Assembly: GCA_002369195.1 (NCBI GenBank)
Contig: DFEW01000065.1
Span: 1 to 18,097 of the forward strand
Origin: Christensenella sp. UBA3792
Lineage (GTDB): Bacteria > Bacillota > Clostridia > Christensenellales > CAG-138
DNA length: 18,097 nt
Direction of reading: 5' to 3'
Of this stretch, positions 7,352 to 16,179 are shown piece by piece (within the stretch, counting starts at the first letter, position 1; every line of letters starts with the position of its first letter). The notes beneath the pieces are model-generated. The model had not been told where the DNA came from. It saw nothing but the letters and a program-made list of their open reading frames with translations, and ran no database searches. The translations under genes and the position numbers were made by a program.

Positions 7352-8653
7352 TCACCGGCTGAGCCGCTGTGCGATGTCCCGCACGCGCAGCAGCGCGCGT
7401 TCGGACAGCTTCTGCCCGCGTTCCTGCTTGCTTCTGACGCGTTCGGACAGCGGATCCATGATGCCGAAGGTGACGTTCATCGGCTGAAAATCGCCGCCGT
7501 TGTATTCGGACACATAATGCCCGAGCGCGCCGATCGCCGTCGCAGAGGCAAAGTCGATCGGTTCGCGGCCCTCTAACTTTTCGATCAGCTCGATCGCCGC
7601 GAGCAGTCCGCTTGCCGCCGACTCGATGTAGCCCTCGACGCCGGTCATTTGCCCCGCAAAGCACAGCAGCGGGTCATCCTTCAGGGAATAATCGAAGCGC
7701 AAAAGCTTCGGAGACTGCAAAAATGTATTGCGGTGCATCACGCCGTAGCGCGCGTATTCCGCATGCGCAAGCCCGGGAATCATGCCGAACACGCGCTTTT
7801 GCTCGGAAAACTTCAGGTTCGTCTGGAACCCGACGATGTTGTAGAGCGAGCCGTCCGCGTTGTCGCGCCGCAGCTGCACCACCGCAAACGGACGCACACC
7901 GTTGAACGTCAGTCCGACCGGCTTTAAGGGGCCGTAGGCAAGCGTCAGCTCGCCGCGCTTTGCCATGACCTCGACCGGCATGCAGCCCTCGAACACGCGC
8001 GGCGTCTCAAAGCTGTGCAGCGGCGCGGTCTCGGCTTCGACGAGCGCGCGATAAAATGCGAAATACTCCTCGCGCGTCATCGGGCAGTTCAGATAGTCGC
8101 TGCCGCGATCGTAGCGAGACGCGGCAAAGACGCGGTCGTGCTCGAGCGAATCGTAGGTGACGATCGGCGCCGCCGCATCGTAAAAATGCAGACTCGCACC
8201 GAACCGCCGCTCGATCGCTTCGCTCATCGCGTCGCTCGTCAGCGGACCGGTTGCGACGATCGCGGGACCGTTCGGAAGCGCCGTCGCCTCCTCGTGCACG
8301 ACGGTGATGTTCGCGCACGCCTGCAGCGCATCGGTGATGTACGCGGAAAATCCCTCGCGGTCGACCGCCAGCGCCCCGCCCGCGGGAACGCGCGTCGCGT
8401 CCGCCGCCTCCATGACGAGCGAACCGAGGATTCGCATCTCCTCCTTGAGCAGTCCGACGGCGTTTTCGAGCCGGTCGGAGCGCAGCGAGTTCGAGCAAAC
8501 CAGTTCCGCAAACCCGTCGCATTTGTGCGCGGGCGTGCGCTTGTACGGCTTCATCTCGTACAGCGTGACCGGATAGCCGCGCGTCGCGAGCCGGTATGCC
8601 GCCTCCGCGCCCGCAAGCCCCGCGCCGACAACCGTGACGTTCGGCTTACTCAT
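7352..8653 (-). CDS. trmFO: TrmFO, folate/FAD-dependent tRNA (uracil-54-C5)-methyltransferase
   Basis: The 433-residue flavoprotein makes ribothymidine at position 54 of the tRNA T-loop, using methylenetetrahydrofolate as carbon donor and reduced FAD. The dinucleotide-binding motif [12 protein letters not shown] is at 8-19. The CSNSLRSD segment carries C53, and FEGCMPVE holds C224, corresponding to the paired cysteines C53 and C226 of the B. subtilis enzyme. The segment [19 protein letters not shown] near 345-365 is the C-terminal FAD region. The ATG at 8653 overlaps the end of topA by eight bases and has only a weak purine-rich stretch in front, so translation is probably coupled to topA. 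This gene order is conserved in Bacillota. Confidence 0.97.
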   Translation of the reverse strand: MSKPNVTVVGAGLAGAEAAYRLATRGYPVTLYEMKPYKRTPAHKCDGFAELVCSNSLRSDRLENAVGLLKEEMRILGSLVMEAADATRVPAGGALAVDREGFSAYITDALQACANITVVHEEATALPNGPAIVATGPLTSDAMSEAIERRFGASLHFYDAAAPIVTYDSLEHDRVFAASRYDRGSDYLNCPMTREEYFAFYRALVEAETAPLHSFETPRVFEGCMPVEVMAKRGELTLAYGPLKPVGLTFNGVRPFAVVQLRRDNADGSLYNIVGFQTNLKFSEQKRVFGMIPGLAHAEYARYGVMHRNTFLQSPKLLRFDYSLKDDPLLCFAGQMTGVEGYIESAASGLLAAIELIEKLEGREPIDFASATAIGALGHYVSEYNGGDFQPMNVTFGIMDPLSERVRSKQERGQKLSERALLRVRDIAQRLSR

Positions 8654-10745
8654 CGGCTTTCTTGTTCTTTCTCAGGATGGTCTTGCATTCGGGATCCATG
8701 CACATGATGTACGTGCCGTTCTGCCCGCGCTTCTGCACCATGACGCCGCCGCACTTGGGGCAGCGCGTCTTGACGGGCATATCCCAGCTCATGAAATCGC
8801 ACTCCGGATAGCGCTCGCAGCCGAAGAACATGCGCTTTCTGCCGTGCTTTTTGATGATCGCCGCGCCACACTTGGGGCAGACAACGTCGTCGACCTTCTC
8901 GACGATCGACTTCGTGTTGCGGCAGGTCGGGAAGTTCGGGCAGGCAAGGAACTTGCCGAACTTGCCCGTCTTGATGACCATCATCGCGCCGCACTTGTCG
9001 CACGGGACGTCGGACACCTCATCCGGAATCTTGATCTTTTCGGCGTTGACGCTCGCGTCGTCCACCGTCTTGATAAACGGGTCGTAGAACTCGCTGACGA
9101 CCGTCTGCCAGCTCTCGGTGCCGGCCTCGACGGAGTCGAGCTGCTCCTCCATGTTCGCCGTGAACGCGATGTTCACGATGTCCGGAAAGCTCTGCTTCAT
9201 CAGACTCGTCACCGCAAAGCCGAGCTCGGTCGGCACGAGCGATTTCTTTTCGCGCATGATATAGCCGCGATCGACGATCGTCGAAATCGTCGGCGCATAG
9301 GTCGACGGACGGCCGATGCCCTTTTCCTCGAGCGTGCGCACGAGCGTCGCCTCGGTGTAGCGCGACGGCGCCTGCGTGAACTTCTGCTGCGCGTCGAGCG
9401 CTTCCTTTCGGAACGTCTCTCCCTCCGCGATCGGCGGAAGCTGCACGATCTCCTCGTCGTCGGCGTCCTTGCCCTCGGTGTAGACCGTGGAGAAGCCCGC
9501 AAACTGCGTATGCGAGCCGGTCGCCTTGAACTGCACGCCGTTCGCGTCGAAGGTCACGGCGGTCTGCTCCAGCACCGCGTCGCTCATCTGGCTCGCGAGG
9601 AAGCGCTCGTAAACGAGCTTATACAGCTTATACTGGTCGTTCGAAAGGAACGGCTTTAAGGTCTTGGGATCGTTTCGCACGTCGGTCGGACGGACGGCTT
9701 CGTGCGCGTCCTGCGCGTTGCGGCGTCCGCGGTAGACGTTCGGCGTGCGTGGCACGAACGCTTCGCCGTAGGTTTCGCCGATATACGCTCTCGCCGCTTC
9801 CTGCGCCTCGGTCGCCACGCGCACCGAGTCGGTACGGATGTAGGTGATAAGACCCGTCGCGCCCTTCTTGCCGATCTCCACGCCCTCGTACAGCTGCTGC
9901 GCAACCATCATCGTGCGCTTGGTCGTGAAACTGAGCTTTCTCGACGCATCCTGCTGCATGCTCGACGTCGTGAACGGCGGCGCGGCATGCTTGTGCTTCT
10001 CGCTCTTTTTGACCTCGGTTGCCGAAAACGCGGCGTCGCCGATGCGCGCGACGATCTCGTTCGTCTGCGCCTCGCTCTTGAGGTCGACGCGGTTGCCGTC
10101 GGTGCCGAAGAAGCGCACGTCGAAGGTCTTTTTCGCACCCGCCTTCAATTTGGCGGTCAGCGTCCAGTATTCCTCCGGCACGAACGCGTTGATCTCGTCC
10201 TCGCGGTCGCACACGATGCGCGTCGCAACCGACTGCACGCGTCCGGCGGACAGACCCTTGCGGATCTTGACCCACAGGATCGGGCTGATCTTGTAGCCCA
10301 CGATGCGGTCGAGCACGCGCCGCGCCTGCTGCGCGTCGACGAGGTCCATGTTGATCGTGCGCGGCTTTTTGATCGCGTTCTTGACCGCCGCCGCGGTGAT
10401 CTCGTTGAATTCGATGCGGCACTTGGACGCGGTATCGAGCTTCAACACCTTGGCAAGATGCCAGGAAATCGCTTCGCCCTCGCGGTCAGGGTCCGTCGCG
10501 AGAAGGATCTTATCGGCGTCCTTCGCTTCCTTCTTGATGCGCTCGAGAACCTCGCCTCTGCCGCGCAGGGTGATGTACTTCGGTTCGAAGGCGTGTTCGA
10601 CGTCGATGCCGAGCTGCGACTTCGGAAGGTCGCGCACGTGACCGTTGGACGCGATGACCTTGTACTTGCTCCCCAAAAACTTGCCGATCGTTTTTGCCTT
10701 TGCGGGCGACTCGACGATCACGAGCGTATGTTTCGTTTCTGCCAT
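8646..10745 (-). CDS. topA: DNA topoisomerase I (TopA)
   Basis: The 699-residue type IA topoisomerase relaxes negative supercoils. The Toprim domain opens with LVIVESPAKAKTI (E12) and contains the DPDREGE acidic motif (85-91). The active-site tyrosine is Y302 in TGLITYIRTDS. The EKGIGRPSTYA motif follows near 474-484. Three C-terminal four-cysteine zinc ribbons are visible: C582/585/602/608, C623/626/643/649 and C662/665/682/687. Length and layout are normal for Bacillota. The ATG at 10745 has AGAGGAG seven bases upstream and lies 15 bases after the dprA stop. Confidence 0.98.
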   Translation of the reverse strand: MAETKHTLVIVESPAKAKTIGKFLGSKYKVIASNGHVRDLPKSQLGIDVEHAFEPKYITLRGRGEVLERIKKEAKDADKILLATDPDREGEAISWHLAKVLKLDTASKCRIEFNEITAAAVKNAIKKPRTINMDLVDAQQARRVLDRIVGYKISPILWVKIRKGLSAGRVQSVATRIVCDREDEINAFVPEEYWTLTAKLKAGAKKTFDVRFFGTDGNRVDLKSEAQTNEIVARIGDAAFSATEVKKSEKHKHAAPPFTTSSMQQDASRKLSFTTKRTMMVAQQLYEGVEIGKKGATGLITYIRTDSVRVATEAQEAARAYIGETYGEAFVPRTPNVYRGRRNAQDAHEAVRPTDVRNDPKTLKPFLSNDQYKLYKLVYERFLASQMSDAVLEQTAVTFDANGVQFKATGSHTQFAGFSTVYTEGKDADDEEIVQLPPIAEGETFRKEALDAQQKFTQAPSRYTEATLVRTLEEKGIGRPSTYAPTISTIVDRGYIMREKKSLVPTELGFAVTSLMKQSFPDIVNIAFTANMEEQLDSVEAGTESWQTVVSEFYDPFIKTVDDASVNAEKIKIPDEVSDVPCDKCGAMMVIKTGKFGKFLACPNFPTCRNTKSIVEKVDDVVCPKCGAAIIKKHGRKRMFFGCERYPECDFMSWDMPVKTRCPKCGGVMVQKRGQNGTYIMCMDPECKTILRKNKKADE

Positions 10746-10760
10746 TCGGGTACTCCTCTT

Positions 10761-11900
10761 TTATTGGTCGAACGTGACGACCGTGTGTATGGTATCGAGC
10801 GCATACACGCGCCCGGGAAGCTGCTGAATGATTTCCGAAAACAGCAGCCGCGTCAGCGCCGCATTCAGGTCAGGCGCGGGGCAGTCGATCCATTCGAGCA
10901 GCTCGTCCGCGTCCTTTTCGCCCTGCAGCAGCGCCATGTAAATTTCCTGACCGACCGGTCCGAGCGAGGTGAACGTCACCTGCTTCGCCGCGCTGTTCAG
11001 CGCGCCGTCGCCCGCATCGTCGGTAAACTCCGAAAGGATGTCCGCTGCGCACGTGACGGGCTTCGCCTCGCCGCGCACAAGCATGCGGTTCGTGCCGACG
11101 CTCATCGGATCGGTGATCCGTCCCGGCACCGCAAAGACCTCTCTGCCCTGCTCGCGCGCGCAGTCCGCCGTGATCGACGTCCCGCTGCGCTCCGCCGCCT
11201 CGATGACCACGACGCCGCGGCTGATGCCGGACAGGATGCGGTTGCGCGCCGGAAAGTTCGCCGCAAGCGGCGGGGTCTTGGGCAGCAGTTCGGTGACGAT
11301 CGCGCCGCGCTCGATCACCTCGTCATAAAGCTGCTTGTTCTCCTTCGGGTACACCTGATCGATTCCGCAGCCGATCACACCGATGACCGGACAGTCCGCG
11401 CCCGCCGAGAGCGCGCCCTTTGCCGCCGCCGAATCGATGCCCGCGGCAAGACCGGTCACGACCGTTGCGCCCCGCTCCGAAAGCTGTGCGCCCAAAAGTT
11501 CCGCCACGTCGCGTCCGTACTGCGTGCAGTTGCGCGCGCCGACCATCGCGATCGGAAGCGGCAGTTCCTTCGGGAGCCGTCCCTTGCAGAAGAGCAGCGA
11601 CGGCGGATCGTAGATCTCGTTCAAAAGCGGCGGGTACGCGTCCGATTCGGGCGTGACGACCGTGACGTCGTTCTTCTGAAGCCATGCGCAGTAGCGGTCC
11701 AAAAACGTCGGGTCCGACGCCGCGATCAGCCGTTCGCGCACCGTGCCGCGCACGTCATCGATCACGTCGTACTCCTTCTGCCGGATCGTGTCGTACAGCT
11801 CGGACAGATCGTCGACGCGCGAAAGCAGGTCGAAAAACAGCCGCGAATCGCGATTGGTCGCATAATTCAGCCAAAGCCACAGCCGCGTCGTCTCGTCCAT
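10761..11900 (-). CDS. dprA: DprA/Smf, DNA-processing protein
   Basis: The 379-residue protein binds incoming single-stranded DNA and loads RecA during natural transformation; it is also kept in many species not known to be transformable. A helical N-terminal region (1-80) precedes the Rossmann-like core with MVGARNCTQYG (119-129), VTGLAAGIDSAA (148-159) and FPARNRILSG (216-225). A winged-helix-like C-terminal domain covers about 310-375. I chose the ATG at 11900, seven bases after a GGAGGG-type ribosome site, because the open frame further upstream, to 12149, runs through the promoter and terminator region and has unrelated composition. It is the first gene of its block and lies downstream of comM. 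Confidence 0.96.
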   Translation of the reverse strand: MDETTRLWLWLNYATNRDSRLFFDLLSRVDDLSELYDTIRQKEYDVIDDVRGTVRERLIAASDPTFLDRYCAWLQKNDVTVVTPESDAYPPLLNEIYDPPSLLFCKGRLPKELPLPIAMVGARNCTQYGRDVAELLGAQLSERGATVVTGLAAGIDSAAAKGALSAGADCPVIGVIGCGIDQVYPKENKQLYDEVIERGAIVTELLPKTPPLAANFPARNRILSGISRGVVVIEAAERSGTSITADCAREQGREVFAVPGRITDPMSVGTNRMLVRGEAKPVTCAADILSEFTDDAGDGALNSAAKQVTFTSLGPVGQEIYMALLQGEKDADELLEWIDCPAPDLNAALTRLLFSEIIQQLPGRVYALDTIHTVVTFDQ

Positions 11901-11937
11901 CGCGGTCCCTCCCCGTCCAAAAGTGTCTTCGCCGTCT

Positions 11938-11966
11938 ATCATAGCACGAACGTTTTGCGATTTCAA
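11938..11966 (-). promoter_or_regulatory. Promoter for the dprA-topA-trmFO-hslVU block
   Basis: On the minus strand TTGAAA (11966-11961) and TATGAT (11943-11938) are 17 bases apart, near the vegetative consensus. Transcription would begin around 11931, giving a leader of about 30 bases before the dprA ATG. The surrounding DNA is markedly AT-rich against the GC-rich genes, as expected of a promoter. Confidence 0.75.
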
Positions 11967-11982
11967 TCCTATTATTATATGC

Positions 11983-11995
11983 AATTGTGACAATT
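11983..11995. promoter_or_regulatory. Thirteen-base dyad upstream of the dprA promoter
   Basis: AATTGT-G-ACAATT is a perfect inverted repeat with one central base, placed 16 bases upstream of the dprA -35 box and just past the comM terminator. Its size and position suit a binding site for a dimeric regulator. I cannot match it to a named operator. A chance occurrence in AT-rich DNA is possible. Confidence 0.35.
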
Positions 11996-11998
11996 CGG

Positions 11999-12031
11999 AA
12001 ACAAAAGCCGCACAGGTTTCCCCGTGCGGCT
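11999..12031 (-). terminator. Intrinsic terminator after comM
   Basis: In minus-strand RNA AGCCGCAC (12031-12024) pairs perfectly with GUGCGGCU (12013-12006) around a ten-base loop, followed by UUUGUUU (12005-11999). It begins 14 bases past the comM stop. It separates the glycosyltransferase-comM block from the dprA promoter. Confidence 0.88.
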
Positions 12032-12045
12032 CGGATTTTGTCGGT

Positions 12046-13569
12046 TTACAGCGCTTGCAGCATCGAAAGGTTGCGGTACTGAATCGCCTCGGCATAGTGG
12101 CGCGGCAGGATCTCGTCGCAGTTTTCGAGGTCCGCGATCGTGCGTGCAACCTTGAGCACGCGCTGATAGGCGCGCGCGGACAGCTGCAGCTTTTGGAACG
12201 CGCTCTTCAAAAGCAGTTCGGACTCGCCGGTCGGGTTGCAGTAGCGGCGGATCAGCGGACCGTTCATCTCGGCGTTCGTGCGGATGCCGTCCGAAGAAAA
12301 CCGCGCAAGCTGACGTTCCCGCGCCGCGCACACACGCGCGCGGATCGCCGCGCTCGGCTCCGCCGCCCTGCGGTCGGAAATCTCGCGATAGCCGACCTCG
12401 GTCATCTCGATATGCAGGTCGATGCGGTCGAGCAGCGGTCCGGAAATGCGCCCCGCATAGCGGCGGATCTTTGCCGCCGAGCAGGTGCAGGGCTTGGTGC
12501 GCGAGCCGCGGTTGCCGCACGGGCACGGGTTCATCGCCGCCACGAGCAGGAATCTTGCGGGGTACGTCGCCGTCGCCGCGGCGCGGCTGATCGTAACCAT
12601 GCCGTCCTCCAGCGGCTGGCGCAGCGCTTCGAGCACGTCGCGCTGAAACTCCGGCAGCTCGTCCAAAAACAGGACGCCGTTGTGCGCGAGACTGATCTCG
12701 CCCGGCAGGGCGTGCACGCCTCCGCCGATCAGGGACGCCGCGCTTGCGCCGTGATGCGGCGCGCGGAACGGGCGCTCGGTAATCAGCCCCTCCGTCCCCT
12801 TCATCGCGCCGGTGATCGAATGAATCTTCGTCGTTTCGAGCGCTTCCTCGAACGTCATGTCCGGCAGGATCGACGGGATCGCGCGGGCGAGCATCGTCTT
12901 GCCGCTGCCCGGCGTGCCGCACAGCAGGATGTTGTGGTTCCCCGCGACGGCGATCTCCGCCGCGCGCTTCGCCGCGCCTTGCCCCTTGATCTCGGAAAAG
13001 TCGGTCGCCTGCCGGTGCGTGCCGCCCGTATACGTGTGCGGCTTTGTCGGCTCGATCGCGATTTCGCCGCGCAGGTGCGCGATCAGCGACGCGAGACAGT
13101 CGACGCCGAACACCGTCGCTCCCTCGATGTACGCCGCTTCCGCCGCGTTCTCGCGCGGGACGAAGAAGCACGTATAGCCCTTGCGGTACGCGTCGATCAG
13201 CATCGGCAGCACGCCGGAAATCGGGCGCACCGCCCCGTCGAGCGCGAGCTCGCCGAGCACGACGATCCCCTGCGGAACGGGCTTTAATGCGCCGCTCGCC
13301 GTGAGGATCGACAGCGCGATCGGCAGATCGTACACCGAGCCCTCCTTCTTGAGATCGGCGGGCGCGAGGTTGACCGTGATGTGCGCGGTGGGAAACGCAA
13401 AGCCGGAGTGACGGATCGCCGCATGTACGCGCTCGCGCGATTCCTTGACCGCCGCGTCGGGCAGACCGACCGTGTCGTAGCCCGGAAGCCCGGAGACGAT
13501 GTCCGTCTCCACTGTGACCGGATAGCCGATGATTCCCTCAAGCCCGTAGCTTTCCACCTTTGCAAACAT
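12046..13569 (-). CDS. comM: YifB/ComM-family Mg-chelatase-like AAA+ ATPase
   Basis: The 507-residue protein belongs to the ComM/YifB family. ComM of Gram-negative bacteria is a helicase that promotes branch migration during integration of transformed DNA; the role in Clostridia is less well known. The N-terminal ChlI-like domain (1-170) starts with [11 protein letters not shown] and contains [13 protein letters not shown]. Walker A GTPGSGKT is at 218-225 and Walker [11 protein letters not shown] at 299-308. A cysteine cluster, CPCGN to CTC (349-363), precedes the arginine-rich [15 protein letters not shown] segment. A helical Mg-chelatase C-terminal domain covers about 400-507. The ATG at 13569 has GGAGG eight bases upstream and begins three bases after the gtrA-like stop. 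It ends at a terminator, so it is not transcribed from the dprA promoter though it neighbours it. Confidence 0.93.
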   Translation of the reverse strand: MFAKVESYGLEGIIGYPVTVETDIVSGLPGYDTVGLPDAAVKESRERVHAAIRHSGFAFPTAHITVNLAPADLKKEGSVYDLPIALSILTASGALKPVPQGIVVLGELALDGAVRPISGVLPMLIDAYRKGYTCFFVPRENAAEAAYIEGATVFGVDCLASLIAHLRGEIAIEPTKPHTYTGGTHRQATDFSEIKGQGAAKRAAEIAVAGNHNILLCGTPGSGKTMLARAIPSILPDMTFEEALETTKIHSITGAMKGTEGLITERPFRAPHHGASAASLIGGGVHALPGEISLAHNGVLFLDELPEFQRDVLEALRQPLEDGMVTISRAAATATYPARFLLVAAMNPCPCGNRGSRTKPCTCSAAKIRRYAGRISGPLLDRIDLHIEMTEVGYREISDRRAAEPSAAIRARVCAARERQLARFSSDGIRTNAEMNGPLIRRYCNPTGESELLLKSAFQKLQLSARAYQRVLKVARTIADLENCDEILPRHYAEAIQYRNLSMLQAL

Positions 13570-13572
13570 CGC

Positions 13573-14049
13573 TCATTCCTCCGTCGGTTCGGACTGTTCC
13601 TTTTTGCGAAAGACCAGCAGCTTGTTGCCCAGAAAGTTCACGATCAGCGCAATGCCGGTCGCAAGCAGCAGGCAGAAGCGCTCGCCGTTCAAAAGCTTGG
13701 TCAGGAAGTTCTCGCCGAGCGTGCGCATCCACCATGCGCCCAGCTGCAGCTTGTCGCGGAAGATCCACTGCAGCAGCAGCGACAGCCCGAGCGTGACGAG
13801 GTTGACCGCGATGAACGACACGATCTCGCGCGCGTCGCGGCGGCGCTCCTCGCGGAACGTCCAGCGCGAATTCCAGAAGTAGCTGTTCGCGATGCCGCAG
13901 GCGTAGCCGATGATCTTCGCAAGGTAATAGATGCCGAACAGCGCGTTCAGCGCGGACGCGATCAGAAAGTCGATCAGCGTGTTGGAAACGCCGATGAGAC
14001 CGAATTTGATCAGTTGCAGGAAGCTTTTTTTGCCCTCAGACGCCGACAT
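13573..14049 (-). CDS. GtrA-family membrane protein (putative lipid-linked sugar flippase)
   Basis: The 158-residue protein has four predicted membrane helices and the GtrA pattern: FLQLIKFGLIGVSNTLIDFLI at the start, then GIANSYFWNSRWTF in the middle and a final helix ending in NFLGNKLLVFRK. GtrA proteins are proposed to flip undecaprenyl-phosphate-linked sugar across the membrane for a partner transferase. The start at 14049 was chosen over a TTG eight codons earlier because an AAAGGTG ribosome site lies close before it. It overlaps the upstream transferase gene by 14 bases, so the two are probably co-translated. The C-terminal tail is acidic (SEPTEE) and carries the ribosome site of comM. 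Confidence 0.88.
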   Translation of the reverse strand: MSASEGKKSFLQLIKFGLIGVSNTLIDFLIASALNALFGIYYLAKIIGYACGIANSYFWNSRWTFREERRRDAREIVSFIAVNLVTLGLSLLLQWIFRDKLQLGAWWMRTLGENFLTKLLNGERFCLLLATGIALIVNFLGNKLLVFRKKEQSEPTEE

Positions 14050-16174
14050 AATACACCTTTCCGAAAACGGCAAGCACGTTTTCTATGAACTTTGCGTATC
14101 CGTACGGCACCGGCAGACCGGAGATCGCCGGATACATCAGCACGAATTCGACCGCCGCCACGCACAGCCAGATCCACTTGAGCTTATAAAGGCGCGGATA
14201 CTTCTTTTCCGCGTAGAACAGCAGCAGAAGCGTCATCAGCATGACAAACGGCAGCGTCGAGAAGTAGTGATACAGGAACACGCACCGCGTGACCAGCGCC
14301 CACGGAAGAAGCCCCGCGAGGATGCCGACGAGCACGAATGCGAACGCGCGATCCTTTCTGCAGTCGGGATTTCTGAACCACTCGACGAGCGCGAACACCG
14401 TGCCGAACGCGGACACGTACCACACCGCCGGATTGCCGGTGCTCGAAATGTTCGAAAGCAGCTTGATTTCGCCGATTTCGGGATAGCCCGCATAGAACCA
14501 GACGGACTTCTGCGCAAGCGGCCACTGGTACCACATCGACTGGCACTGGTGCGTCGCGTCGAGGTTCGCGTGGTAATGGTACATGCTCACCTGCTCATCC
14601 CACAGCGTCTTGAGCTGCTCGACGAGCGTGCCGCAGTTCTTGTTCTCGATGTAGTAGCAGTAGTTGCTCGCCCAGTACAGCACGAGCGGGATCGCGATGA
14701 AGAACAGACAGCACCACACCGGCGTCATCAGCAGGTTGTTGAGCGACAGGTCGACATCCTCCCGCTTTCTGAACAGCAGGCGGAACGCGACCGAGGAAAC
14801 GATCGCCGCAAGCGTCGTGCCGAGCAGCCCGTGCAGGATCACCTTCGAGGTCAAAAACAGTTCGATCACGTCCTTGCCGATGCGGTTTGCGTCCCAGCGC
14901 GTTCCCGCGCCCGACGCGTACCGGTAGCTTTCCCAGTTCAGCCACTTGCCGGACAGAAGCAGCAGGATCACGACGATCACGAACAGCACCGGCAGGTAGG
15001 CAAGCACGTTGACCGGCGCGATTTTGCGCTGCTCCTTTGCGGTGTGCAGGCGCTGACGAATCAGCCGCACGAGGTTGTACGCGAGGTCGCCGAAGTACAG
15101 CACCGCGAGCCCCGCGCCCGAATACAGGCAGGTCCACTTGGACGATGCGCCGAGACCGAACGCAACGCCGGACAGCCCGAGCGCGACGAGCTTTTTCCAG
15201 AACGGACGCGCCTCGAAGTCCTCGCAGATGTAGTCGAACATGAAGAGGAACATCAGCAGCGTGAAGAACAGCGCGTACACGTCGATCGTCGCGATGCGCG
15301 TCTGCGCAAAGTGCATGCAGTCGACCGCCATCAGACCCGTGGAAACGAGTGCGAAGTCGGTGCGGCGGAACAGGCGCTTTGAGAGCACATACAGCACCGC
15401 GAGGATGAACACGCCGAACAGCGTGCCGGAGAATCGCCAGCCGAACGGCGTCATGCCGAAGATGCGGATGCCGACGGCGATCAAAAGCTTTCCGAGGGAC
15501 GGATGCGTCCACTCGTAGATCGAATACCCGTTTTCGGCGGCGTATTCGCGACCGAATTCGAGCGCGAGATCGTCGTTCTGTACCATCTCGTAAGCGGTGC
15601 GCGCGTGATAGATCTCGTCAAAATACATGTTGTTGAGATAGCCGGCCGATGCGGGCACCTTGCCCTGCTCGTCGGTCAGCTTCTCGGAACCGTCAACCGG
15701 GTTGTACACAGAAAGCGGAATCTGCTCCGTCCCGTCGAACGCCGCCATCTCGCACAGCGCGACGCTGCCGCTTTCCACGTACAGGATCAGATAGCGCGTC
15801 GAGGTCTCAAACGACACGTCGTTCCACTTGAACATGTCGCCGTTCTCCTGCGAATATGTCGCAAGCGGCTCGGTCTGTCCGGGCGTGAAGTAGCCGTCGA
15901 TGAACGCGGAGTCGTCGTAAAGCTCCAGCTCTCCTGTCGCGATCGCGCCGTAAAAGCGCAGCTCGGTCACGTCGGTTTCGTCCCCGAGGTCCGCGACCAC
16001 GGTCGTACCGGCGTCCGCCTTCCACACCGTCTGCGGGGAGCGGAGCGCGCCGAGGTTCAAAAAGGCGACGAGCGAATAGACCGCGCACAGCACGAGCAGC
16101 ACGATCCAGTCGCGCTTCGTCATGCGACGCCCGTCCTCGAAGGAAATTTCGTTGCGGAATCTTTTCCAGTCCAT
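14036..16174 (-). CDS. PMT-type (GT39) lipid-carrier-dependent glycosyltransferase with discoidin-like loop
   Basis: The 712-residue integral membrane protein resembles bacterial protein O-mannosyltransferases. Helix 1 covers about 23-43. Residues 47-155 form a hydrophilic, beta-rich stretch with features of an F5/8 (discoidin-like) domain (VVADLGDETDVTELRFYGA, then ELELYDDS and TRYLILYVE); this call is tentative. The GT-C catalytic pair is in MYFDEIYHARTAYE (D186, E187), followed by the family motifs WTHPSLGKLLIA, GWRFSG and RIATIDVYALFF. A later YHYHANLD...QSMWYQWPL region (532-553) and several further helices complete the fold. It should use a polyprenyl-phosphate sugar to modify a protein or glycan outside the membrane; sugar and target are unknown. 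The ATG at 16174 is preceded by GGAGGTGA, whose TGA is the stop codon of the upstream gene. Confidence 0.9.
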   Translation of the reverse strand: MDWKRFRNEISFEDGRRMTKRDWIVLLVLCAVYSLVAFLNLGALRSPQTVWKADAGTTVVADLGDETDVTELRFYGAIATGELELYDDSAFIDGYFTPGQTEPLATYSQENGDMFKWNDVSFETSTRYLILYVESGSVALCEMAAFDGTEQIPLSVYNPVDGSEKLTDEQGKVPASAGYLNNMYFDEIYHARTAYEMVQNDDLALEFGREYAAENGYSIYEWTHPSLGKLLIAVGIRIFGMTPFGWRFSGTLFGVFILAVLYVLSKRLFRRTDFALVSTGLMAVDCMHFAQTRIATIDVYALFFTLLMFLFMFDYICEDFEARPFWKKLVALGLSGVAFGLGASSKWTCLYSGAGLAVLYFGDLAYNLVRLIRQRLHTAKEQRKIAPVNVLAYLPVLFVIVVILLLLSGKWLNWESYRYASGAGTRWDANRIGKDVIELFLTSKVILHGLLGTTLAAIVSSVAFRLLFRKREDVDLSLNNLLMTPVWCCLFFIAIPLVLYWASNYCYYIENKNCGTLVEQLKTLWDEQVSMYHYHANLDATHQCQSMWYQWPLAQKSVWFYAGYPEIGEIKLLSNISSTGNPAVWYVSAFGTVFALVEWFRNPDCRKDRAFAFVLVGILAGLLPWALVTRCVFLYHYFSTLPFVMLMTLLLLFYAEKKYPRLYKLKWIWLCVAAVEFVLMYPAISGLPVPYGYAKFIENVLAVFGKVYYVGV

Positions 16175-16179
16175 ACCGC

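Noticed and set aside
9702..11990. A plus-strand open frame of 762 codons antisense to topA and dprA
   Set aside because: Same compositional artefact. It has no recognisable motif, and the minus strand carries diagnostic catalytic motifs throughout.
11901..12149. An N-terminal extension of dprA to 12149
   Set aside because: It would pass through the terminator and promoter and into comM. The ATG at 11900 has a good ribosome site and family-like N-terminus.
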